Positions 1 to 5,910 of a stretch of 6,087 nt of DNA are shown here, in pieces. The stretch lies in the NCBI GenBank assembly GCA_018056275.1, contig JAGPFW010000040.1, positions 1 through 6,087 of the forward strand, written 5' to 3'. Both the position numbers and the translations under genes were made by a program. Origin of the DNA: Patescibacteria group bacterium (lineage in GTDB: Bacteria; Patescibacteriota; WWE3; UBA101185; UBA10185). Numbering within the stretch: the first letter of the stretch is position 1; each line of letters begins with the position of its first letter. Under the pieces are notes generated by a model. It was given only the letters and a program-made list of their open reading frames with translations, was not told the DNA's origin and ran no database searches.

Positions 1-2
1 AA

Positions 3-27
3 GAACCTATTTTAAAAACATAGGTTC
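3..27. repeat. 8-bp inverted repeat, hairpin-forming
   Basis: GAACCTAT at 3-10 is exactly complementary to ATAGGTTC at 20-27, with a 9-base A/T-rich loop. The stem holds only three G/C pairs. On the plus strand no T-run follows. On the minus strand the arm is followed by TT and then the window ends, so a U-tract cannot be judged. It could be the distal terminator of the minus-strand leuS group, a terminator belonging to the gene left of the window, or chance. The repeat itself is certain; its role is not. Confidence 0.45.
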
Positions 28-163
28 AATATTTACTATTCCTAATAAGAGCCTTATACTTTCTATCAGGGCATTTAGATCTGACTGAATCAGTTTTGTT
101 CTGAATAAGTCCACTACATGACCCCAAGATCATTAACTATAACAAAAATATCCCCTCAATAAC

Positions 164-179
164 CATTCCCAGTAGAATG
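164..179 (-). terminator. weak hairpin just past the Trbp111-like gene
   Basis: CATTC (164-168) pairs with GAATG (175-179) around a 6-base loop, beginning 14 bases beyond the minus-strand stop codon at 193-195. On the minus strand the hairpin is not followed directly by T's; a TATTTTTG stretch comes about 13 bases later. The stem is short, so this is at best a weak or factor-dependent terminator. It is listed because it is the first fold downstream of the leuS-transporter-Trbp111 group. Confidence 0.2.
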
Positions 180-192
180 TAAAAATAATCCA

Positions 193-540
193 CTAACAAA
201 CACCCAATCCCAACGAAACCTCTTGCATAGGAACAACCAAAACAGCCCGCTCATCCAACTCGGAGCAAACAGCCAAGATCATCCCTTGAGATTCTAAACC
301 CATCATCTTTTTAGGTTCCAAATTAAGAACAAAAAGGGCTTGCAAACCCTCCAAATCCTTGGGAGAATAATCCTTTTTAATTCCTGATAAAATCTGCCTT
401 TTACCAAGATTTCCAAAATCCACAAATAATTTTAAAAGCTTCTCTGAACCCGGTATATCTTCTACTTTTTCTATTTTTCCCACCCTAATATCTATTTTTG
501 AAAAATCTTCATATTTTATTTGAGGTTTTATTTCTTGCAT
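193..540 (-). CDS. free-standing tRNA-binding OB-fold protein (Trbp111 / MetRS C-terminal domain type)
   Basis: This 115-residue protein is a single OB-fold of the family that includes Aquifex Trbp111, CsaA and the C-terminal dimerisation domain of bacterial methionyl-tRNA synthetase. Family members bind the outside corner of tRNA without sequence specificity and usually act as dimers in the cytoplasm. Visible motifs are DFSKIDIRVGKI at 12-23, SEKLLKL at 32-38, RQILSGI at 48-54, NLEPKKMMG at 73-81 and SQGMILA at 84-90. The whole domain is present and the length matches the ~110 residue stand-alone form, so it is not a broken metG. The extreme C-terminus (LGLGVC) departs from the usual proline-glycine ending. 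It starts at an ATG 33 bases after the transporter stop and has no Shine-Dalgarno; a possible promoter abuts the start. It may supply the MetRS C-terminal domain in trans or serve as a general tRNA chaperone; the sequence cannot decide between these. Confidence 0.93.
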   Translation of the reverse strand: MQEIKPQIKYEDFSKIDIRVGKIEKVEDIPGSEKLLKLFVDFGNLGKRQILSGIKKDYSPKDLEGLQALFVLNLEPKKMMGLESQGMILAVCSELDERAVLVVPMQEVSLGLGVC

Positions 541-553
541 ACGGGATATTGTA
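541..553 (-). promoter_or_regulatory. possible -10 box giving a leaderless Trbp111-like mRNA
   Basis: On the minus strand TACAAT (553-548) matches the -10 consensus TATAAT at five of six positions and lies 7 bases before the ATG at 540. Transcription would then begin at or one base before the start codon. The -35 region is poor (TTAGGA at an 18-base spacing, three of six matches), and it overlaps the stop codon of the transporter. Read-through from leuS remains equally possible. The spacing is the same as at rsmI, which is the main reason to list it. Confidence 0.35.
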
Positions 554-573
554 TTATTTTTTCCTGAATAATC

Positions 574-1785
574 CTAAAAATTAACCAAAAATGTAAGCAA
601 AGAGCCTAATGCCCCCAAATAAAAAGTCCATATCCAACTGTTAGTTAAATATAAGACAAGTCCAATTACAACTAAAAAAATCAATCTTGCGCCATGCAGA
701 ACTAACTCACGGTACACTATAAAGTCGGAAACACTTCCTTCCAACGATTTTTCATAAATGGCTGCATTAAATGGTACTCCATACGCTGGGGAATTAATGT
801 TGTCTACAATGCCATTTCCGTATAAAAATGCGGTTGAACTAAAAAAGGGCCTTGTAAGGTGCAAAATTGTGTTTAAAGTTACTCCAATAGAATGAATTCC
901 TAACTTACCTTTTGTGTCTATCAATCTACCAACTACAATCAATAAAATCATTGCCAAAATACCCGAAAAGGTTGTAATCAAACCTATCTCTACAAAGCTT
1001 TGAAGGCCAAAATAAAGCATTAGGGACCAGAATATGGCAAAAACTACATTGGAAATAATGTTTCCGCTAAGCGCTATAGTTGTAGTGATATATTTTTTAT
1101 TCCACAAGAATTTAAGAAATACATCTTTGAATTCGTGGTTTCTGTGAGGGTTTTCTTGAACAAAAATTAAAATGGGGAGTGTTGCTACCAACAACATTAG
1201 TATGGCAATTCCATACAAAAAGGGGAATCCAATTTGCGCAATAATTAAAGCTCCCAGCAATGGAGCCATAGATGAAGCTAGATTTACAAGAAAATCTCTT
1301 TTTCCAACCTCTGACCCGTACTTTTTATCACCATCGTCTGCCTTTTTTACAAAGAAAATATGATAGGGGATCCAATAATAGGTTGTATGCATTCCACCAA
1401 ATAGTGCTGCCACAATAACAAAAAAGGCGTTCTGTTCTGCAAGAAACAAAAAAACATAGCTGCAGATTAAAAAGAATTCGCTGATAAAAAGGCTTTTCTT
1501 TAAAGACAGCTTAAAAATGATTTTTGGACTTAGTAAGGAATTAATTACTACCGCAAGAGACCAAATAGAAAAAAATATTATTACCCAAAGCATTCCATTT
1601 GATATGGGATCACTAGAAATAACTTCATTTTTATGGGTAAGGTTAAAAATATAAATCGGAATAAAAATTCCAAGCAAAGATTGGGCAAAATTAGCAATTA
1701 CATTTGTGGAATATATTGCATGTACTTCCTCTAAGGTATAATCTTTTGTTTTAAAAACTTTTTGTACCAGGGCAGGAATCCTCAT
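574..1785 (-). CDS. major facilitator superfamily (MFS) transporter, substrate unknown
   Basis: This 403-residue polytopic membrane protein is the typical length of a 12-helix MFS permease. Hydrophobic segments lie near residues 27-49, 64-86, 97-117, 119-141, 164-184, 186-209, 240-261, 265-287, 294-312, 315-335 (weak), 364-381 and 383-402. A recognisable MFS motif A occurs between helices 8 and 9 (GRLIDTKGKLG, 286-296). The matching loop between helices 2 and 3 is degenerate (PKIIFKLSLKKSL, 87-99). A charged cytoplasmic loop (KKADDGDKKYGSEVGKR, 147-163) precedes helix 5. It starts 13 bases after the leuS stop with no Shine-Dalgarno and no good promoter in the gap, so it is most likely co-transcribed with leuS. 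The substrate cannot be read from the sequence. The neighbouring translation genes give no guide to it, and the family covers sugars, drugs, peptides and amino acids. Confidence 0.85.
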   Translation of the reverse strand: MRIPALVQKVFKTKDYTLEEVHAIYSTNVIANFAQSLLGIFIPIYIFNLTHKNEVISSDPISNGMLWVIIFFSIWSLAVVINSLLSPKIIFKLSLKKSLFISEFFLICSYVFLFLAEQNAFFVIVAALFGGMHTTYYWIPYHIFFVKKADDGDKKYGSEVGKRDFLVNLASSMAPLLGALIIAQIGFPFLYGIAILMLLVATLPILIFVQENPHRNHEFKDVFLKFLWNKKYITTTIALSGNIISNVVFAIFWSLMLYFGLQSFVEIGLITTFSGILAMILLIVVGRLIDTKGKLGIHSIGVTLNTILHLTRPFFSSTAFLYGNGIVDNINSPAYGVPFNAAIYEKSLEGSVSDFIVYRELVLHGARLIFLVVIGLVLYLTNSWIWTFYLGALGSLLTFLVNF

Positions 1786-1798
1786 TTACGTAAATACT

Positions 1799-4294
1799 TT
1801 AAACTACAAGGCTAATAATCTTTCCCGGAACATAAATAAACTTCTTTATCTCTTTGCCTTGAATATACTTACATACATTTTCCCTTTTTAAAACCAATTC
1901 CTTAACTAAGGATTCGGGGCTATCCTTTTCTAGCTCAATTTCATCTCTAATTTTTCCATTTATTTGAATTCCCAAAAATACCTTTTCATCTTGCGCTAGA
2001 TTTGGATCAAAGGTGGGCCATTTGGTTAAATGTACACTATTTTTTGGATCCCATTCCTTCCAGCCATTATGTTCTTGCCATAACTCTTCAGCCAAAAATG
2101 GCGCTAGTGGAGCCAAAAGTTTTATAAAGTCTGCCCAAACATCTTTATTTATTGTTTTTTGCGCTTTTAATTCATTGGTAAGTATCATGATCTGGCTTAT
2201 TGCTGTATTCATCTTTATGTTTTCCAACATCTCCGTGACATTTTTAATTGTTTTGTGTAACAATTTCTCCATCGAAGGGTCTGTTTTCTCCTCCGAAATC
2301 TTTTCTTTTAAACCATAAATAGTATTTAGCAATCTCCAGGTGGATCTGATGATATTGTCATTCCAAGGATAAGTTTCTGTATAGGGACCCAAAAAGCACA
2401 AAGCCATTCTTGTTGCATCCGCTCCATAATTATCAACAAGCAATTGAGGTTCTACTACATTTCCAAACCTCTTGGACATTTTTCGACCATCTGAGGCCAA
2501 CAGCAATCCACCATTCATTCTCCACTGATAAGGCTCTTCTGTTGGAACTAGCCCTATATCGTAAAAGAATCGGTGCCAAAATCGCGAATAAAGGAGATGA
2601 ACAGTAGTGTGCTCAGCTCCTCCAAAGTATTTATCAACTGGAAGCCAATATTTCAGCTTTTCAAAATTGGCAAACTCCTCTTGATTTTGTGGATCTAAAT
2701 ATCTTAGGTAATACCAACTTGATCCTGCCCATGTGGGCATAGTTTGCGTTTCTCGTTTTGCGGGTTTCCCTTTAGAATCAACTGTATTTACCCAATCAGG
2801 TATTCTTGCCAAAGGGGGCTGGCCATCTTCTGTAGGAGTGTACTCAGTGGAGTAGGGCAATTCTACAGGAAGTTTTTTATGGACTTCCTCCATATTTGTT
2901 GTTTCCACTACAGCTTCTACCTCACCGCTTTCCTTGTATACTAATGGAATAGGTTCTCCCCAATAATGTTGCCTTGAAAATACCCAATCACGGATTTTAT
3001 AGTTTGTGGCTCTTTTCCCTTTTCCTAACTTTTCTAGTGCTTCTATTATCTTTTCTAAACCTTCTTGGCTAGAAAGCCCATCAAATTCTCCAGAATTAAA
3101 CATCTCACCATATTCAACAAAGGGCAATATCTCTCTTATAACTTTGTTCTTGTCTTCAGCACTTTTAACAACAGGAATTACTTCTAAAGTATACTTTTTT
3201 GCAAACTCAAAGTCTCTTTCATCATGTGCAGGTACACCCATAACTACGCCTGTTCCAACATCCATTAAAACATAGTTCCCTACATAGACAGGGATTTGAG
3301 TTGTTACAGTACCAAAAGGATGCTTAGCAAAAATACCTTGCAATTTTATCCCAGTTTTTTCCTTTAATTTTTGCCTATCCATATCCGAAAGATTTTTAGC
3401 GTAATTTACATATTTAACAACTTCAGCCTTATTTGTAACTTTATTTATTAGCTCCTCCACCAAGGGATGTTCGGCAGATAAAACTAAAAAAGTAACACCA
3501 AATATTGTATCTGGTCTTGTAGTATAAACCTCTATATTTTGTGTATAACTCTTATCCAAAGAGCAAAGCTCAAATACTACATTTGCGCCAACCGTTTTTC
3601 CTATCCAATTGATTTGTGCATTCTTAATATGTTCTGGAAAGTCAGTTTTTTCTAAACCATCCAAGAGCTTTTCTGCATATTCTGGAATTTTTAAAACCCA
3701 TTGCTTAAAAAGTTTTTTCTCAACTTTATATCCACCTCTTTCCGAGATTTTATTTCCATCCTTGTCGGTTAAAACTTCTTCATCCGCCAAATTCCCAAGC
3801 TCCTTGCACCACCAAACAGGCATTTCGGTAAGTTTAGCAAGGCCATGTTCATAAAATTTTAAAAATAACCATTGAGTCCACTTGTAAGTAGAAGGATCAG
3901 AGGTTGCAAATTCTCTGTCCCAATCAATAGCATATCCCATATTTTGCATGGCGTTTTTATAGTCAACCTTTAATTGCTCTGTAACTTCTTGAGGAGTTTT
4001 ATTCTCTTTTAAGGCAAATCCCTCTGTTGGGAGACCAAAAGAATCCCATCCCATAGGAAAAAGAACATTGTAACCTTGCATTCTCAAATAACGGGAATAA
4101 ACATCGGGAACTGTATAACGCATGGCATGTCCAATGTGAAGGGATTTTCCAGACGGGTAGGGGAGTTCTGCCAAAATATACTTTTTTGGTTTTTGGGAAA
4201 AATCTTCGGCTTTGTATAAATTAACGGAATACCAAGCTTTTTTCCATTTTTCTTCTATTTTTGCGTAATCATACTCCTGTTTTGACGATGTCAT
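1799..4294 (-). CDS. leuS: leucyl-tRNA synthetase
   Basis: LeuRS is the class Ia aminoacyl-tRNA synthetase that charges tRNA-Leu with leucine in the cytoplasm. Residue numbers here count from the ATG at 4294 (831 aa, within the usual bacterial range). The HIGH motif is HIGH at 53-56, within PYPSGKSLHIGH. The KMSKS loop reads KMSKR at 605-609. The CP1 editing domain is intact, with the threonine-rich TTRPDT at 258-263 and VPAHDERD around 354-361, so post-transfer editing is probably kept. RDWVFSRQHYWGEP follows at about 435, and the anticodon-binding and C-terminal domains are complete to the end. The zinc-knuckle insertion has a single Cys (163) and ERGG at 185-188 where zinc-binding forms carry cysteines, so it is of the zinc-free type. 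An in-frame TTG two codons upstream (4300) is possible, but the ATG sits exactly where transcription is predicted to begin. It heads the minus-strand group. Confidence 0.97.
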   Translation of the reverse strand: MTSSKQEYDYAKIEEKWKKAWYSVNLYKAEDFSQKPKKYILAELPYPSGKSLHIGHAMRYTVPDVYSRYLRMQGYNVLFPMGWDSFGLPTEGFALKENKTPQEVTEQLKVDYKNAMQNMGYAIDWDREFATSDPSTYKWTQWLFLKFYEHGLAKLTEMPVWWCKELGNLADEEVLTDKDGNKISERGGYKVEKKLFKQWVLKIPEYAEKLLDGLEKTDFPEHIKNAQINWIGKTVGANVVFELCSLDKSYTQNIEVYTTRPDTIFGVTFLVLSAEHPLVEELINKVTNKAEVVKYVNYAKNLSDMDRQKLKEKTGIKLQGIFAKHPFGTVTTQIPVYVGNYVLMDVGTGVVMGVPAHDERDFEFAKKYTLEVIPVVKSAEDKNKVIREILPFVEYGEMFNSGEFDGLSSQEGLEKIIEALEKLGKGKRATNYKIRDWVFSRQHYWGEPIPLVYKESGEVEAVVETTNMEEVHKKLPVELPYSTEYTPTEDGQPPLARIPDWVNTVDSKGKPAKRETQTMPTWAGSSWYYLRYLDPQNQEEFANFEKLKYWLPVDKYFGGAEHTTVHLLYSRFWHRFFYDIGLVPTEEPYQWRMNGGLLLASDGRKMSKRFGNVVEPQLLVDNYGADATRMALCFLGPYTETYPWNDNIIRSTWRLLNTIYGLKEKISEEKTDPSMEKLLHKTIKNVTEMLENIKMNTAISQIMILTNELKAQKTINKDVWADFIKLLAPLAPFLAEELWQEHNGWKEWDPKNSVHLTKWPTFDPNLAQDEKVFLGIQINGKIRDEIELEKDSPESLVKELVLKRENVCKYIQGKEIKKFIYVPGKIISLVV

Positions 4295-4300
4295 AAACAA

Positions 4301-4329
4301 ATATTACTAAACCTATTGCCATATCTCAA
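4301..4329 (-). promoter_or_regulatory. leuS promoter, predicted leaderless
   Basis: On the minus strand TTGAGA (4329-4324; five of six to TTGACA) is followed after exactly 17 bases by TAATAT (4306-4301; four of six to TATAAT). Six bases separate the -10 box from the ATG at 4294, so the expected first transcribed base is the A of the start codon. No Shine-Dalgarno is present. There is no room for a T-box or other leader element, so leuS is apparently not controlled by a classical riboswitch-type leader. The boxes interlock with the rpmG promoter on the other strand. Confidence 0.7.
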
Positions 4330-4344
4330 CATTTATCATAAAAT
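4316..4344 (+). promoter_or_regulatory. rpmG promoter, predicted near-leaderless
   Basis: TTGCCA (4316-4321; five of six to TTGACA) and TAAAAT (4339-4344; five of six to TATAAT) are separated by exactly 17 bases, a near-ideal sigma70 arrangement. Nine bases lie between the -10 box and the ATG at 4354. Transcription is expected near 4351, giving a leader of about 3 bases and no Shine-Dalgarno. It should also drive the thioredoxin-fold gene one base downstream of rpmG. Confidence 0.75.
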
Positions 4345-4353
4345 ACCTCAAGT

Positions 4354-4533
4354 ATGGCAAGCAAGAAAAAAGGAAATAGAATAACAATTCCTATGGAATG
4401 TGAAGAAACAGGCTTGAGGGCTTATATTACGCAAAAAAATAGAATGACCACTAAAGAGAAACTTAAGCTAAGAAAATATAACCCCCTACTAAAAAGGCAC
4501 ACTACATTTGTAGAGGGAAAGAAAATGAAATAA
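4354..4533 (+). CDS. rpmG: 50S ribosomal protein L33 (bL33), zinc-free type
   Basis: This 59-residue basic protein is the usual length for L33, a small protein of the large ribosomal subunit near the E site. Recognisable family blocks are KKKGNRI at 4-10, ITQKNR at 25-30 and LKLRKYNPLLKRHT at 37-50. Zinc-ribbon L33 has two Cys-x-x-Cys pairs. Here only Cys16 remains (CEET at 16-19), and the second pair is replaced by the YNPLLKRH segment, so zinc cannot be held by the normal four-cysteine site. The ATG lies next to a strong promoter with almost no leader and no Shine-Dalgarno. The TAA stop is followed by one base and then the next ATG (TAACATG), so the downstream gene is probably translationally coupled. 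Confidence 0.93.
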   Translation: MASKKKGNRITIPMECEETGLRAYITQKNRMTTKEKLKLRKYNPLLKRHTTFVEGKKMK

Positions 4534-4534
4534 C

Positions 4535-5311
4535 ATGCCTAATACAGACTCTGCTCAAAAAGAAACAAATTATACAATTCCATTAGTTATTTTGTCGTTG
4601 ATCATTATTGGAGCCACAGGATATTTTGCTAAATTTTGGTACGATGCTTTGTTTTCTAATAAACCAATCTCTTCCGATGTTGCCACAAAACAATCCGCTA
4701 CTACTACGCCATCCCCAGAAACTGCAGCGATTATTGAAAAAACACAAAAGCCAAGGGTAAACCTTTTTGTCATGAGCTTTTGCCCCTATGGAAATCTGGC
4801 AGAAAACACTATTAAACCTGTAATTGATTTGCTTGGGGATAAAGTGGACTGGAATTTAAACTATGTTGTTAGTGTAGATGGCACAACAGTTTCTTCCTTA
4901 CATGGGCAGCCTGAAACAGATCAAAATGTCAGAGAGCTTTGTGTTGGGGAGCTTTATAATTCTGCAAAAATGTGGGATTTTATTCTATATGTTAATAATA
5001 ACTGTGGTTCCAACGGAAGCTGTTGGAAGGATGGCGCCATTAGCCTAGGTTTAGATACTGGAGTAATTGAAAAATGTGTAGCGGACAAAACCCTAGAACT
5101 AATGACTGCAGAAGCTAAGATTGCGTCAGAATTTGGTGCTCAAGCCTCTCCCACATTTTTCATAAATGGTACAAAAAACAATTCTATTTATAGTTATGGC
5201 AATCCTAATGTAGCAAAAGAGGCTATTTGTTCCGCTTTTGTGGAAGCTCCAGAGGAATGTGCTGTTGTGTTGGAATCCACAGATACTAATGTGAGCGGTA
5301 GTTGTAATTAA
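4535..5311 (+). CDS. membrane-anchored thioredoxin-fold protein of the DsbA-like type, CPYG active-site motif
   Basis: This 258-residue protein has a short polar N-terminus, one hydrophobic anchor at about 13-35, a Ser/Thr/Pro-rich linker to about residue 70, and a thioredoxin-like domain outside the membrane. The domain starts with a beta strand (VNLFVMSF, 75-82) leading into CPYG at 83-86. It continues through SLHGQPETDQNVRELC (121-136) and ends with the cis-proline loop SPTFFING (205-212). DsbA proteins have Cys-x-x-Cys at this site; here the second Cys is Gly, so only Cys83 is left there. Seven more cysteines (136, 157, 163, 181, 232, 242, 257) could form structural disulfides or supply a resolving thiol. 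A role in thiol-disulfide exchange on exported proteins is likely by family, but direction and partners are unknown. No DsbB or VKOR partner is in the window. It starts one base after rpmG, lacks its own promoter, and should be made from the rpmG transcript. Confidence 0.82.
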   Translation: MPNTDSAQKETNYTIPLVILSLIIIGATGYFAKFWYDALFSNKPISSDVATKQSATTTPSPETAAIIEKTQKPRVNLFVMSFCPYGNLAENTIKPVIDLLGDKVDWNLNYVVSVDGTTVSSLHGQPETDQNVRELCVGELYNSAKMWDFILYVNNNCGSNGSCWKDGAISLGLDTGVIEKCVADKTLELMTAEAKIASEFGAQASPTFFINGTKNNSIYSYGNPNVAKEAICSAFVEAPEECAVVLESTDTNVSGSCN

Positions 5312-5318
5312 AAGTTAT

Positions 5319-5348
5319 CTGACTTAGAGCTAAGCATTATTTAACAAT
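5319..5348 (+). promoter_or_regulatory. possible weak promoter for the 167-residue protein gene
   Basis: In the 63-base gap after the thioredoxin-fold gene, CTGACT (5319-5324, four of six to the -35 consensus) and AACAAT (5343-5348, four of six to the -10) lie 18 bases apart. They would start transcription near 5355, leaving a leader of about 20 bases that contains the Shine-Dalgarno. A small dyad, CTTAG/CTAAG (5323-5334), overlaps the -35 area and could be an operator or chance. All matches are weak; read-through from rpmG is the alternative. Confidence 0.2.
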
Positions 5349-5360
5349 AGATTTTTAAAG

Positions 5361-5369
5361 AGGGGGTGA
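5361..5369 (+). promoter_or_regulatory. strong Shine-Dalgarno that fixes the start at 5375
   Basis: AGGGGGTGA matches the ideal AGGAGGTGA at eight of nine positions, and the one difference can still pair with 16S rRNA as a G-U wobble. It ends 5 bases before ATG at 5375. An in-frame GTG at 5366 lies inside this element and is therefore part of the ribosome binding site rather than the start codon. It is the only strong Shine-Dalgarno in the window. Confidence 0.85.
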
Positions 5370-5374
5370 ACCAA

Positions 5375-5878
5375 ATGGAAGGAAGCGAAAAAATTGAACC
5401 TGTTGAAATCAGAATGGGAAAATACAAAGCTGTAGTCGAGGAAATTTTTACCAGTCCCAGTAATAAGGGTGAATATCCAATGGCAAACGGCTACTTTAGA
5501 AGTGGTGAGGAGATAGTGCCATTCCATATCTTTGATGGTTTAAGAATCGAAGATAGAGATACCAATACCACTATTTATCTTCAAGATCCTGAAGGCACTG
5601 AGATTGGAAGATTAGGTGTTGAAATCGATGAATTTGGGAATGCTACCCTGGTAGTCTCAGTTCCCCAGGAACATGAAGCCCTTATCGAAGAACTGACTGG
5701 CCTATCTAGAGATAATGGTCTCAAGATTGTTTCATATGGTGAGAGGGACTTAACTCCAAGTCCACATGTTAAAAGAGGTATCCAGTACCTAAAGGCTTAT
5801 ATTGATCTAGAGGGGGAAGATTTTCCAGGAAATTTTGGAATGATTGTATCAGAGATAAGAGAAAGATTGCCCAATTAA
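5375..5878 (+). CDS. acidic 167-residue protein of unknown function
   Basis: I do not recognise this protein. Counted from the ATG at 5375 it has 167 residues with no Cys, no Trp, no signal peptide and no membrane segment, so it is expected in the cytoplasm. It is strongly acidic: I count about 32 Asp/Glu against 17 Lys/Arg. Residues 8-95 look beta-rich, with alternating hydrophobic residues and turns such as DPEG (71-74) and DEFGNA (85-90). They are followed by a helical stretch (HEALIEELTGL, 100-110) and a C-terminal alpha/beta part ending in a likely helix (GMIVSEIRERL, 155-165). The frame is intact with a TAA stop, a strong Shine-Dalgarno and a hairpin downstream, all of which argue for a real, well-translated gene. 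It lies 63 bases after the thioredoxin-fold gene on the same strand, and no functional link can be claimed. A small regulatory or stress protein would fit but is a guess. Confidence 0.8.
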   Translation: MEGSEKIEPVEIRMGKYKAVVEEIFTSPSNKGEYPMANGYFRSGEEIVPFHIFDGLRIEDRDTNTTIYLQDPEGTEIGRLGVEIDEFGNATLVVSVPQEHEALIEELTGLSRDNGLKIVSYGERDLTPSPHVKRGIQYLKAYIDLEGEDFPGNFGMIVSEIRERLPN

Positions 5879-5885
5879 AGTTATT

Positions 5886-5910
5886 CTGGGGCCCCCCATG
5901 GGGGTCTCAG
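5886..5910 (+). terminator. GC-rich hairpin after the 167-residue protein gene, no U-tract
   Basis: In plus-strand RNA, 5886-5896 pairs with 5900-5910 in an unbroken 11-bp stem (nine Watson-Crick and two G-U pairs) around a 3-base CAU loop, starting 8 bases past the stop codon. The core CCCCCATGGGGG (5893-5904) is a perfect palindrome in DNA. The minus-strand RNA would have two A-C mismatches in place of the G-U pairs, so the fold favours the plus transcript. The next bases are TGAAAATTATT, not a T-run. It may end transcription or protect the 3' end of the mRNA, separating it from rsmI, which has its own promoter. Confidence 0.55.

Noticed and set aside
84..100. ACTGAATCAGT followed by TTTTGTT on the plus strand, resembling a terminator.
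   Set aside because: The usable stem is only 4 bp and no plus-strand gene is seen to its left.
7..114. Minus-strand reading frame of 35 codons with a GTG start, encoding an amphipathic-looking peptide (begins MDLFRTKLIQ).
   Set aside because: The composition is protein-like, but there is no Shine-Dalgarno and no -10 box at a useful distance. The hairpin at 3-27 overlaps its 3' end, and frames of this length are expected by chance. Conservation in a relative would revive it.
2013..2318. Plus-strand open frame of about 100 codons opposite leuS, and several shorter ones opposite leuS and the transporter.
   Set aside because: They are antisense shadows of clearly coding sequence, with no start signals and no recognisable protein character.
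4298..4300. TTG as an upstream start for leuS, adding two residues.
   Set aside because: ATG at 4294 is better placed: it coincides with the predicted transcription start, and no Shine-Dalgarno supports TTG.
5366..5368. GTG as the start of the acidic protein (170 residues).
   Set aside because: It lies inside the Shine-Dalgarno element AGGGGGTGA; ATG 5375 has the correct spacing.
193..5878. Possible recoding of TGA, because none of the six complete genes ends in TGA.
   Set aside because: Trp codons checked are TGG and no gene needs TGA as a sense codon to stay open. Six TAA/TAG stops in AT-rich DNA is too small a sample.
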